A stretch of 64,000 nucleotides of DNA from Leucogyrophana mollusca (taxonomy: Eukaryota > Basidiomycota > Agaricomycetes > Boletales), in the NCBI GenBank assembly GCA_021014945.1, contig MU266426.1, positions 1 through 64,000 on the forward strand, given 5' to 3'. This document shows positions 22,266-32,845 of the stretch, in pieces. Under the pieces are notes generated by a model. That model did no database searches. It was not told where the DNA came from and saw only the letters and a list, made by a program, of their open reading frames with translations. The position numbers and the translations under genes were made by a program. Each line of letters starts with the position of its first letter. Positions within the stretch are counted from its first letter, which is position 1.

Positions 22266-24329
22266 TCATCGAGCAATACACACCTGAGTAAAACGCGCGT
22301 GCTCCCAGTGCTTCTGCACGTAGTCGATATCCTCCCTCGGCATCCACCACTCGAGGAACAGGAAGAAGAGGCACTCGACGATGAGGATGGTCGTGTATAT
22401 CGGGCCTGCGAAGGGGCCGAGCTGCATCGTCCTGTGCCGTATCCGCACGTACACATCACCACCACGGCCCCCCACAACATCCACACCACCACCACCACCA
22501 CCACCACCACCGAGCACCAAGCATCAGAATCACCATCAGCGCCCACACCCCAGCACCAGCACGCGACTCACCTGCGCACCCGCGTGCCGAGATCCATCGG
22601 TGGCGTCCGCAGGACCGCGTCGTACACGCGCTCGGTGCGCGCGGCGACGTCCGTCCAGTCGTAGAAGCTCCGGACGCGCGCGTGCGCGGAGGCGGGGTCG
22701 TGCTTCCCGGCGGAGACGAGGGATATGGCTTCGGTGAGGGCGCGGAGGAGGTCTGTGGGTGGTGTGAGGGGCTGCGAGTGGGAGAGACGGGGGTGGAAAG
22801 ACGTGGAAAGAAAAGGACATGGAAAAGGTGGTGAAAAGAAATGGAATGGAAAAAGAAGGAGAAAGGGAAAGGAAAGGAGAGAAAAGGACAAGGCAAAGGG
22901 GAGAACCACACACCGTCCTCATCCGGATTCGCGAACGAGATCATATCCTCCGGGAGGATCTCCGGGACGCCGCCGACGCGCGTGGAGACGACGTACAGGC
23001 CCGTGCACGCCGCCTCGACGATGGCGATCCCGAATGATTCGGTGAGGGATGTGTTGAGGAAGATCGACCCGCGGACGAGGACCTGTGGGGTGGGGTGGTT
23101 AGTATTGCGTGTGTGGGGGGCGTATCGCGTATGTAGGGGTCGTATCACGTATGCAGGGCTCGTATCAAGTATGTAGGGCTCGTATCAAGTATGTAGGAGT
23201 ACTATTTCGAATGCTTACATCGCGAACGTCGCGGTGGCGCACGGAGCCGAGGAGCTCGATCCTGTCTTGGAGGAGGTGGCGCTCTCGTACTTGGAGGAGG
23301 TCGTTCAGTTTTGGGCCGTCGCCGCCTGTGTATGTGTTGAGTAAGCTAAAGCCAGCTATGTGCAGGGATAGCGCTGGGCTCACCGACGATGAACTTGACG
23401 TTGGGGAACGCGGCGCATATGCGGGGGGCGATGGCTACGAGCAGATCGATGCCTTTCCGGTACGCGAGGCGAGACAGCACGACGATGTTTACTAGTCACG
23501 AGAGTGAGGGTGAGGGTGAGGTTGAGCGCCAAGGCCCGAGGGAGCTTACTGGTATCCAGGGGTGGTGGCTCTGGAGCAGGGGTGAACTGCTCCGCGACGA
23601 GGGCGTTGGGTATGACGTAGACGCTCTGCCTGACTACAGACTTTGACGGGTCGTCCTCGGCGGGCTCGAACAGCTGTCCCCGCAGGACCGTGTTTTCTCG
23701 ACTAGAACGCAGCGGTCAGCACGAGTCTCCGAAACACCCGCGACTCGGAAGCGTACCCGGTGTGGGAGACGCATATGACGGCGTCGACGTTCTTGAGCGC
23801 CGCGGCGAGGAGCTTGTTCGTCAGGATGCTCGCGGCGTCCTCGAACCCGAAGAGGCTGTGGTCGGTGAAGACGGTGCGCACGCCGAAGAGGTGGGCGTGG
23901 AGGATGGCTTCCTGGCCGAGGGAGGAGAGGCTCGCGTGGGCGTGGATGAGGGAGATGTGCTCGCGGAGGATGATCGTGCGGAAGTAGGGGAGGAAGGTGA
24001 AGTAGTTTGGGAGGGTCGCGGAGGAGGCGATGGTCGGGAAGGGGATGTAGTATACTTTTAGGGACGGGAGCAGCCAGCGGACGCCGACGCGGTCCGGCGG
24101 GTGGCTGTGGGTGATTACGATCACCTGCGCGGGTCAGACACTGGAATACGGCGGCGGCGGGGACGCTCACTTTGTGGCCGCGCCGTATGAGCTTCGCGCT
24201 GAGCATGTAGATGTGGCTCTCGACTCCACCCACGTTCGGGTGGAAGAAATCGGATATCATCCTGTGAATCCATTACAGTCAGTTCATCGCGACAACTGGG
24301 ACAACATACGCAATGGATATCGGCTCCAT
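22266..24329 (-). CDS. GPI3: PIG-A/GPI3, GPI N-acetylglucosaminyltransferase catalytic subunit
   Basis: About 490 aa, GT4 glycosyltransferase fold. Exon 1 is only 20 nt (MEPISIA), joined across a 48 nt intron (24,262-24,309) to [20 protein letters not shown]. That start reproduces the family N-terminus. Further family blocks are [52 protein letters not shown] and [11 protein letters not shown], followed by the donor-site region [20 protein letters not shown] and [12 protein letters not shown]-terminal hydrophobic span ([20 protein letters not shown]) is the ER membrane anchor. The enzyme adds GlcNAc to phosphatidylinositol on the cytosolic ER face, the first step of GPI-anchor synthesis. One intron is expanded by a minisatellite and another carries an (ACC)n run. 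The predicted stop follows [11 protein letters not shown]; a further intron at that GTGTGT is possible. Strongly GC-rich codon use. Confidence 0.92.
22485..22511. repeat. (ACC)n microsatellite in a PIG-A intron
   Basis: About nine uninterrupted ACC units lie in the intron between the exon ending GTRVRR and the exon starting MQLGPFAGP of PIG-A. Confidence 0.8.
23101..23200. repeat. five 20 bp tandem repeats filling a PIG-A intron
   Basis: Five contiguous 20 bp units follow the pattern CGTATCAAGTATGTAGGGCT with a few substitutions; the first is the most diverged. On the gene strand they begin about 15 nt after the GTAAGC donor that follows RHRDVRD and run almost to the acceptor before [10 protein letters not shown]. 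The array therefore makes up most of this intron. Confidence 0.9.
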
Positions 24330-24406
24330 GAAGGAAAAGCCAGAGCTCGGCTAACCGGTCGAAGAACACGGTGTTAGATAGTGTTACGGTTCAAAAGTGC
24401 AAAAAG

Positions 24407-24479
24407 TGGTTCAACTGAGGATCGAACTCAGAACCTTCTGTGTGTGAGACAGAAATCATAACCATTAGACCATTGAACC
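24407..24479 (-). tRNA. tRNA-Val (anticodon CAC)
   Basis: The 73 nt folds as a standard cloverleaf. The acceptor is GGTTCAA/TTGAACC with discriminator A, and the D arm starts after TG. The anticodon stem TCTGT/ACAGA carries loop CTCACAC (T33, anticodon CAC). A 5 nt variable loop and T stem CTGAG/CTCAG with loop TTCGATC follow. The A box (TGGTCTAATGG) and B box (AGTTCGATCCT) are present, and T-rich runs follow downstream for Pol III termination. There is no intron. It lies 78 bp upstream of the PIG-A start, on the same strand. Confidence 0.93.
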
Positions 24480-24642
24480 GTTGGGAGACGAGCCTGCGCA
24501 AGCACCATGTACGGCAGGCGTTTCGGCACCTTCCGATTCGATTCCCACGCTGTACTTGTCGCCGGTGCAGCGGGGTAGCGGGGAGACCGCAACCTCTTGC
24601 TGTCATCTGTCTTGGGCCGCCATTGATTATACAACACATCAT

Positions 24643-24846
24643 GCGATAGCCTTGGTCCCGTGTGTTCAATAGCAACGTTATCTCTGGAGCACTTACGCCC
24701 ACAAGTAACACACCTCTGTGCTGTCGTATGTCTCGGGGTCTACATCACAACGCTCCCCCATCGAGAATACGGCCCTTCAGGTGATAGCTAAGGTCCCGTA
24801 TGCTCAATTGCAACGTTCAGATTGGCAGTTATCTCTGGAGCACTTG
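24643..24846. repeat. pair of diverged direct repeats beside the tRNA gene
   Basis: The segment at 24,643-24,695 recurs at 24,781-24,846. They share GATAGC, GGTCCCGT, TCAAT/TTGCAACGTT and TATCTCTGGAGCACTT, with about 13 extra bases in the second copy. About 85 bp separates them. They could be remnants of a small mobile element inserted near the tRNA gene. Confidence 0.6.
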
Positions 24847-25514
24847 GTCATACCTGAAGTATCACGCCGGAATCGGATACTTGAGTCACTGCGCCTGGCG
24901 CGACACGGCTGCATGTTGCTATCGGCGGCCATTGTGACCATAGGTCTGCACACTCGCAGAGACTAATCATGGTTCACATGGACTCGGTCCACACGGTCAT
25001 TTGGATGATATCGTCCTCGCCGACCTCAGCATGGGTGATATGTCGGCTGCCAAGCTTTTCGCTCCCGCCCATGCTCTTCCAAGTATTTGCTGGTCGCTTC
25101 GCGCTCGGATCGATCCATTCCGCATGCCAATCATCCAAAGGAGCTACTTTCTGGGCTCGGATCAGCCCCGACCAAAGACTATCAGTCGAGGCAGTAGAAT
25201 AGAATCCCTTTGTCGCTGTGAACTAGAAGTGAAACCAAGCCCCATCAAGTATTACGGCGCCGTTGGAGCTCCCAAAAATGATCTCTCGAGTCTTATAAGT
25301 AGTAGTCCAAGTCGCCGTGGGCGTCTGAAATAAGCGCCCATATACATTGAGCCTCGGGGAGCAAGGCTCTGCTCCCACCACCACACCCTTGTGTGACCTC
25401 TGCTGTGGTGCTTCACTTCCAGAACCCAGCCCCGTCCCTTGTTCTCTTTATAACGGCGTCTCTAAACTTACAATCAAACGTCTAATACTGTCTTTTACGA
25501 TCTCCACGACGACA
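24847..25514. other. upstream region of the ORP gene, no gene seen
   Basis: The ORFs in this stretch are short and show no protein-like conservation. The last 100 bp is pyrimidine-rich and contains CTTTATAACGG at about 25,443-25,453, a possible core promoter element for the following gene. Confidence 0.5.
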
Positions 25515-27478
25515 ATGGCACCAGAGCCCAGCGAAGATAGCGTCCCAGTCGACCCGGCTGCCATCATGGACGAGGATGCACCAGGGCCCCCGATCTCCGT
25601 TCCAGACAACGGCGACGCTGGCGAGGGCGGAAAGCTCAAAATGATCGTACAGCTCGTCAAGAAGTCCCTGGGAGTCAAAGACATCGCTGCGATGTTGGTC
25701 GTTCACGGTATTGCTCCTCTGTCCCTCGTCACTGACTGCGTCCCAGGCGCCTGTCTCTCCCCGCCTCCCTCCTCGAACCGCTGCCAAACCTGGAGTACTG
25801 GCACTACCTCGACAGACCCGATCTTTTCGCTGCGTGAGTGGCTCTCTCTTTCATTACGGCATCCTCCTCGAGGCTGATGCGTGCCACGTCCCTTCTTCCG
25901 CAGAATTAACGACTCTAATGATGCCTTCGAGCGGATGCTCGCCGTGGTCAGGTTCACATTCACAAAGGACCTAAAGTTTATCGTACGTCCCGTGGTCCTG
26001 AAGGGCAGGCGACCGTCCACTCATGCTCTCACAGCACGGCAAAGTCTGCAAGCCATACAACTCCGTCCTCGGAGAGCACTTCCGATCCCACTGGGACGTG
26101 CCCCCCGTGGAGTACCCCTCCGACCCCACCAAGCCCCCCATCCTCCGCGTGCACACCACGGACTCCGCGCCCCCGCCCGAGTCCCCCGCCAGCGTCCTCC
26201 CCTCCGAAACCGGCTCCACCAAGAGCGGCCGCAGCTCCAAAAGCACCCGCAGCGGGCTCAGCCTCCTCTCCAAGACCAAGCACAGCCCCTCGACCGCCGC
26301 GACGTCCCCCGCGCAGCTCCCCGAGACCGAGACCGCGCTCGGCGGGCACATGTCGAACCTCAGCCTCGGCTCCGGGTCCGCGGAGCCCGACCGCGCCGTG
26401 CGCGTGGTGTACCTCACCGAGCAGGTGTCGCACCACCCCCCGGTGTCGGCGTACTACGCGTGCTGCCCCGCGCGCGCGGTCGAGATGACGGGCATCGACC
26501 AGATCTCGGCAAAGGTATCTGGGACGGCGCTGCGCGTCGCGCCGGGGTCGTTTAACAAGGGGATCTATGTGAACATCACGGGCGGCGCGGGCGAGGGGGA
26601 GAGGTATCATATTACGCACCCTGTTGCGTCGGTCAATGGGATACTTAGGGGGAGCTTCTACCTCACTGTCGGGGACTCGACGATCATCACGTGCACGGGC
26701 CCGACCGACGGGCCCCAGCTGCGCGCCGTCATCGAGTACAAAGAAGAGGTACGCCCCGCCGTTCGTCTGGGTGCCCTGTGTTATTGTTGTGCTGATTTTG
26801 CCGCGTGTAGTCCTGGCTGGGGCGCGCACACTACCTGGTGGAGGGCGTCATCCACACGTACGACGCGCGCGAGACGGAGCACGAGGAGTGGACGAAGGTG
26901 AAGCACGTCCCGCAGTCGCGCGTGCTCGCCGTCTTCGACGGCTGCTGGCGGAACCACATCCGCTGGCGGCGCACCGCGTCCGTCCCCCCCGCGGCGTCCG
27001 CGTCCAGCGCGTCGCTCGTCCCCGTGGACGCGGAGTACGCGACGCTCGTCGACCTCTCGACGCTGCAGGTCGTGCCGAAGGTCGTGCGCCCGCTGGAGAA
27101 GCAGCTCCCGGACGAGAGCCGCCGGCTGTGGGACGGCGTGACGGCGCGGCTGGTGAATAAGGAGTATGGGGACGCGACGAAGTGTAAGCTTGCGATCGAG
27201 CAGCGGCAGCGGGATGCGGCGAGCGAGCGGAAGAGGAAGGGCGTGGAGTGAGTGTTTTACTTTGTTTACTTTGGGGTTGGGAATGGGGTGGGGCGTTGTT
27301 GGTTTGGGTGGAGCGGTGCTGACGTGGTGTTTCTCTCCGCAGGTTTATACCATCGTACTTCGAGAAGGACATTAGCGCCGGGATACCCGTGTTGACGGAG
27401 GCGGGGCGGAAGGCGATTGAGGAAGAGCTTGCGGAGGAGGGGCCGGTGTGTGTGGAGGGGTCTGATGCGACTCCGTAG
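25515..27478 (+). CDS. oxysterol-binding protein homologue (ORP), short form
   Basis: About 540 aa in six exons. After an acidic N-terminus (MAPEPSEDSVPVDPAAIMDE) comes the ORD lipid-binding domain: LSLPASLLEPLPNLEYWHYL, KPYNSVLGEHFRSHW, the diagnostic signature EQVSHHPP, then GSFNKGIYVNITGG and the C-terminal FIPSYFEKDI. There is no PH domain, ankyrin repeat or FFAT motif, so it resembles yeast Kes1/Osh4 or Osh6/7 type proteins, which exchange sterol or phosphatidylserine for PI4P between membranes. A low-complexity S/T-rich insert (around residues 130-190, SVLPSETGSTKSGRSSKSTR) lies between the GEHFRSHW block and EQVSHHPP. This is longer than in yeast Kes1. Very GC-rich third positions from 26,040 onward. 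Confidence 0.92.
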
Positions 27479-27804
27479 ACGGTTTCACTCGGGAGCGGAT
27501 GGACTTTTTTTTTGTTGCGCCGCTTGTGGTCGTTGCACTTGGATGGGTTCGGAACGTATGCTCTTTTTCTCTTAATGTGTCTTGTCTTGTCCCATACATG
27601 GTCCGATGATACCTATCCCTTTCCACCACAGCATCTGCTATATAATCTTGCGCGCCATTTCGATGATGTTCTCAGCCCGTGTGTGGTGAGAGGCTCGCAA
27701 ATGCTGGTCATCAACGTGGATATGCAGTTGGAATTGAAAGCCAAAGTCTACAGCGGCCTGCAGTACAAACTCTTCGCTCTACGAACACACCCGCTTCTGC
27801 AGAT

Positions 27805-28971
27805 CTAACCAGCTGGATGAGCCATGACCCCCTTCAGCGCCTCCACCGCCATCCTCGCACTCGTTCTCAGCTTCCCCTCGGCACTAGCCCCCGCTCCCGT
27901 TGCATCATCAAACCCCAACCCCACCCGCTCCGCCGTCCGCTGCACATCCTCGTCCGCCCGCCCAGCCTCCCCCTCCCGCGCCTCCCGCGCCCACCACCGC
28001 ACCGCAGGCGCGCGCAGCTCCGCGCGGCGCATGATCGCCCCGCGTGCGTACTTGATAAGGTGCGCGCGGGGGAGGGAGCGCTCGAGGTGCGCGAGCACGG
28101 GGAGGAGCCCCGCGGAGGGCGGGCCCGGCCGGGCGAGTGCCGGCTGGAGGTGTATGAGGAGGGGGATGAGGAGGAAGACGGCGTTCCGCGCGAGGAAGAG
28201 GGTGTCGTGCCACTGTGATGCCGGTCAGCGGTGAGCACGCTTGCGGGAGTTAGGCGAGGCATACCATGAAGGCCCCCTTTCCGTTTTTGGGGATGGAGAC
28301 GCCTGCGCTTGTAGTGGCGAGGATGTAGCCTTCTGCGAGGGCGGCGCAGGCGAGCGCGCCTACTGCGAACGTGCGCCACCTCTCTCTGTTATTGGCGCCG
28401 GCGGTGAGCAGGAGGACGACGAACGCGGTGCGGACGTAGGCGAGCAGGGCCCGGGAGAACACGAAGAGCGTGTAGTCGAACGTGGAGGAGCAATATTGAC
28501 ACGTTTGTAGTGCACGTTGGCCGAATCTGGGAAGCGTGCAGCGAGGATACGTCAGTCAATTGCACCCCAGTAAACGAGTGAGAACAGAGCGTGCCGTGTG
28601 TATAGCAGTCTAGAATCTGCTATCGAGAGCTTGTTGAGCAGAAATTCGAGGTCATTGGGCAAGGGGGTTGCCACTGTGAGTGCAGCCTGTGAGCCGCCGG
28701 CCACGCCTGCTTCTCTGAGCAGCAGAGACCGTATGTGTTCCGTGGGTGTTGTCACTGGGATGCCCAGGCGCGTGAATAGGTTCGGTGGACGTTGCAAAGT
28801 CAGACTCCAGAGGATGAAGACGGTATGCAGGAGCACAAGGGCGCTAAAGAATGTTTCTGAGAGGCCACTTGGGGCTTTGCGTCTACGGTCGTTATAGATC
28901 CATGCAGCGGCCAGTGCGAGCGAGGTGAAGAGAAATGCATTGGCAGAAGGAGCAGCAATATTCGACAACAT
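27805..28971 (-). CDS. multispan membrane protein of unknown function
   Basis: About 350 aa. It starts MLSNIAAPSANAFLFTSLAL. It has hydrophobic spans near residues 8-25 and 40-60, a soluble stretch with GIPVTTPTEHIRSLLLRE, then a conserved-looking block ending TCQYCSSTFDYTLFVFSRAL, and further spans (VRTAFVVLLLTAG, ALACAALAEGYILATTS, then LARNAVFLLIPLLIHL after a HD dyad in MWHDTLF). The C-terminus is basic and Ala-rich, ending EALKGVMAHPAG. The paired cysteines in CQYC and the WHD motif might be functional sites. I believe similar proteins occur in other basidiomycetes but know no named domain. Three or more exons; strongly GC-rich. Convergent with the ORP gene. Confidence 0.7.
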
Positions 28972-29352
28972 GAATTATTGCCACTGCGATCAAGGTCAAA
29001 GGAGCGGAAGTAAATCAGGATTCGGATGCAATTCTGTTCCTTCCACAAGGACCACATCATGAAAACGTGTGCTCTACACAAATCCAGTGTCATATCGCAC
29101 GGAGAACCGGCTGGGTGCGCAAAAGATCATTGTATCGTACAACTCCAGGATCGCCTATCGCCTCATCACAACTCCAATGGGCTCTGACTCTGCATGGATA
29201 TCAAACATACTGCGACCTCGCACCTTCCGTCTGGGCCTATACGGGAGGTAGCGCACACATGAAATTGTCTTTCCCCTGATCGTCACCGGATGCCGCACGA
29301 ACCTCGGCCAGCTCCCGTTGCGGTCGTCGCCCCGTCGCTGCGCCCGTCCCAC

Positions 29353-29829
29353 TCACTTCAGTCCAAACACTGTCTCCACGTACATTAATGGAGGGATCTG
29401 CCTCGCGTACATGGGCTCGCAAGTTACCTCTGCCTCTGCGAAAGACGGGGAGATGCTTAGCCGAGAGGACAATGAGCATAAATCCAGTTGTGCACGAACC
29501 CGAATGTAGGGCTGTCGTAAAAGTGAGATGCAGTACCTTGGTCCTCCCCACCCTCATCTGGTGGGATGAATTGCTATCGGCGGGTAGTCAGCTCTCCTCC
29601 CGAATCACTGTCAATTCCCCGCACTCACCGAGCTGGTCCCGCCGCCCGTCTGCCCCGTGCGTCCTACATGAACGGAGGCACCGGGGAATTCGGCTACTGC
29701 AGCTTCATTCACGCCGCTCTCGTCAGAAGTCGCGGTCGACTTGGGCTGGAATTTGGTACCGCTCTGGTAATGCGACTTGTCCTGGAGCGACGTGGCTTGC
29801 TGGCGGATGATATCTTCGTTGGAGGACAT
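29353..29829 (-). CDS. small hydrophilic protein, hypothetical
   Basis: Start MSSNEDIIRQQATSLQDKSH. The first exon (about 72 aa) ends GGTSS at a GTGAGT donor. A short exon coding GGEDQ and a last exon ending PPLMYVETVFGLK can be joined in frame by GT-AG introns, giving about 98 aa. Exon 1 contains KSHYQSGTKFQPKSTATSDE and has no hydrophobic segment, so a soluble protein is expected. I do not recognise a function. The exon 1 frame looks convincingly coding; the downstream splicing is a guess. It is alone in a sparse region. Confidence 0.45.
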
Positions 29830-31860
29830 GCTGATGGGGTTGGTCTGTTCAGAGAATGGTGTGTTTGTCAGGTTTGATATCTTTTCTTCGCCTTCTAGAG
29901 CCCCTTATATGCGTAGTCCATCGTTTTCCATGCTGATTCACTAACGAGGTCAGTGTGACGTCAGTACTTGGCAAGACTGTTGAAGTCCTTTCGATGGCTG
30001 GTTTGCCTGTATAATCTCGCATGCATGCTCGTGGAGGACTCCTGGCTCAGTGGGTCAAAGAGTGATAGCGGGGAAAAACGAGGCGAATCCAACATCCGTC
30101 TTTTGGTGAACCATTGGGACAGACTCGAGAACAGCCTCGCTGGCCAGAATCTCGACGCACCGGTGTCCTTTGTCATGGGACCATCCGGCTCGTATACAGC
30201 TAGCGCACGTTTCGATCTGGGAAACTTGCTTGTCTACTTTGACTGCCCTCTGAAAATCGGATGTGTTTAAGTCAGTGCGATCTGCCAAGGTGAGGTAGTC
30301 CGTCCCCATCGTTAGTTGAGTCAGGCTCGTTGAAATTGACAGCACAGTCTGGTGACGACCACATCGATACGGTACTTCGGCATCATGCTGTTTGCGCGGA
30401 CTTTTCGAGTGCTGCTCTAGTCCTTTCAAGACCACTGCATCTTATTCTGGGGTTTTTTGCTCCCTCGAACAGCCCTCCGAAGATCCTTCCAGCAGCAAAT
30501 GAGAGCTCCCTATCGCGGGTTAGAATATCTCAATCGAATTCTGAGGGTAGCGTATGGACGGTCTATATGGGATGCGTATTGACTTCTCTGCTGCCAGATC
30601 GTCGCTCCAAACGAAGTTCCGCGGGTCCGGGAAAGCAAGGTGTGGATCAAAGTACTTCCCTGTGGCGCACGTTCTAATTAATCGCGTCATCTGCAACGAT
30701 ATGTGATTAACGAGATTGGCCACTCTATCAGTTATCTAGCAAAGGAAGAGCCAATGCGCCTGGCGCGGCTGCACGCGCTGTTCATGAGCTATATGTGCTT
30801 ATCCCCTTGCGCGCCTTGCCCCCAACGTTTCCCCTGATGCCGGCAGGATTGGAATCCCCCTCGTGTTTGCGGAGAACGCTGTGCACGTCGGCTGAGATTG
30901 AATCGATAGCGCACATCATTCGAGCCCCCATCGACGTGAACGTGAATTGAATTCAGTTGACGCAATATCATGTGCAATCTGGGTGGGAGAGAGGGACCGA
31001 GGCTAGGGTAGCTCGGAATTCTTATCTGGACCTGGTCAGTGCTTCGCGGGTCGCATTTCTGTGTAATTTGTCCTACCTTGAATCTTATCCATGACAGGCC
31101 AACTTTCTTTCCATGTTGCTTTCTATCTTTGCACTAGGATAGATAAGGGAGGGAGTCACCCCGCTGTGACAGGCAGAACTAGGTGCGGGGGAATATTGGG
31201 GCGAAATTGGAGACGCCCAGTCGTGTCGTCACGGCTTAATCAGTTGGGTGCCGTGGACTTTTTCATCCGATTTCCTGCTTATTTGCGGCATAGGCGCCAG
31301 GTTCTCAGGTACTCATTCGCGGGAGACCTTAATGCCGAAGGGATTTCTTCCGTGAAATGACGTGGCGTCACCCTAGACCGTACATGGCCACTCACGCAGC
31401 ACGGTATTACCTTCATGAAGGCAACGTGATCCCTCTATGTGCGCCCCTAGGTCTGGTCCACTATAGGCAACCCCGTAGACGATATTGACTATCGCGGCCA
31501 GGAGGCAAGTTGGGGGAGTAATATAATTATGGGCTGATGAAAGATGCCGGGTTCTTTGGGTCGGATTTATGCAAGGCGATAGCTACAATCTATACATGGA
31601 GTACCCTGCCGGTCCAGCCCTATCCCTTCAAAGAGTCTATACGTTTGACGTGTATTTTCAGTACTGTTGGGGTTAAGATTGACACAAAATGATAGTAGCA
31701 TGGAGCCCCTGTGGATGCAAACCCTTCCATATCGTGCTCCAATCACCATGGACCTATTTTCACCTGGCTGATCTCCAAGAAAAGCGGTTCTCCGCTGTGG
31801 TCACCCACGCTCGCCCAACTTCAACGCTTGCGCTCGCCCTGCGGTGGCGATCACCAAAAA
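29830..31860. other. sparse region, no gene supported
   Basis: Apart from short ORFs at 29,968-30,270 (+), 30,055-30,435 (-) and 31,091-31,360 (+), none with recognisable motifs or convincing splice chains, I see nothing coding. No terminal repeats or transposase remnants are evident. Confidence 0.5.
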
Positions 31861-31933
31861 TGATTCAACTGAGGATCGAACTCAGGACCTTCTGTGTGTA
31901 AGACAGAAATCATAACCACTAGACCATTGAATC
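31861..31933 (-). tRNA. tRNA-Val (anticodon TAC)
   Basis: A 73 nt cloverleaf. The acceptor is GATTCAA/TTGAATC with discriminator A, and the anticodon stem TCTGT/ACAGA has loop CTTACAC (T33, anticodon TAC). The T stem CTGAG/CTCAG carries loop TTCGATC. The A and B boxes are intact and a T5 run follows the 3' end. No intron. It differs from the tRNA-Val(CAC) at 24.4 kb by five bases only, on the same strand. Confidence 0.93.
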
Positions 31934-32845
31934 GATGCTGATTCGGTGGAAATTGTTGTCTATGACTGTGCCGTGCCACAATTCCAAAGGAAAGACTACC
32001 AGGCGCTCGAAAGTATGTCTGGAAATCCTTGCACTATATCAATGTTCTCCATTGGAGACATCTAGGGTGATGTTGCTTTGAACCCGGAAGACCAAGTGCG
32101 GCACTTTTTAATGCCCGCGAAACTGCTAGACTTCCTTTCTTAGCCTTCGGAGTGTGAACTGACATCCCCGGCATTTCGGCCTTGCCTGACCTCTCGTCTG
32201 CTTCAGCATCGCAACCTTCGACACATAGACACCATTCAACCTCACAGTAATACGTGTTACATTTTGTACTCCCGCCCCGAAAGTTTCTGGTTTTTTGCTC
32301 AGTGCTGTGCCGCAGTGGAAACACAACAGTCGCCAAAACCAGTGAAGTGCGTTGTGATTAGTAACCTAGCCCTTTGACCCAAATTTGCAAAAGTGCACAG
32401 CCAGTATCTAGCTGGGCGTGCTCACAACGTCGGTTGTCCCGGTTGCATGCGACAGCTGAGCAGCGGAACGACATCGGCAACTCGGTGGGTTACGGGTTGG
32501 TGGCGGGTAGCGGGCATGCTGTGCCCGTTGCGGCAACAGGTGTCCGATGTGATTTTTTGTGGGTAACTTTCCTTACGTGGCGTCAGCAGTCACAGGCAAT
32601 TGTTGAGATGCCTCGGCGCCAATCTCACTCCAGAGACTCCCGCATGGCTCTTGTCCTCCGAGTCGTACGGTCTGACAGGCATCTTCGCCCGCTGTGAGCG
32701 ACATCCCCGTCTTTTCTGCGGTGATTCTTGCACGAAAAGCTGCGTCTCTCTGCAGAAGACATCTTTGTAATCGTGATTCGTAACTGTGAGTTCCTGGATC
32801 AATCTATATTCGCAACACCATGATGCAAACCAGTCCGCAGGGAAA
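31934..32845. other. region between tRNA-Val(TAC) and the surface-protein gene
   Basis: No gene is supported. ORFs at 32,034-32,336 (-) and 32,374-32,697 (+) have no recognisable features. The last 150 bp presumably holds the promoter and leader of the next gene. Confidence 0.45.

Noticed and set aside
22485..22511. Coding poly-Thr/poly-His repeat on the plus strand
   Set aside because: The (ACC)n run lies in a PIG-A intron; the plus-strand ORF through it has no support.
26029..26829. 266-codon minus-strand frame over the ORP gene
   Set aside because: It is a shadow of the GC-rich ORP exon, which carries the EQVSHHPP signature in the plus frame.
31139..31360. Small plus-strand gene after 31.09 kb
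   Set aside because: Short ORF, no motif, no splice evidence and atypical composition.
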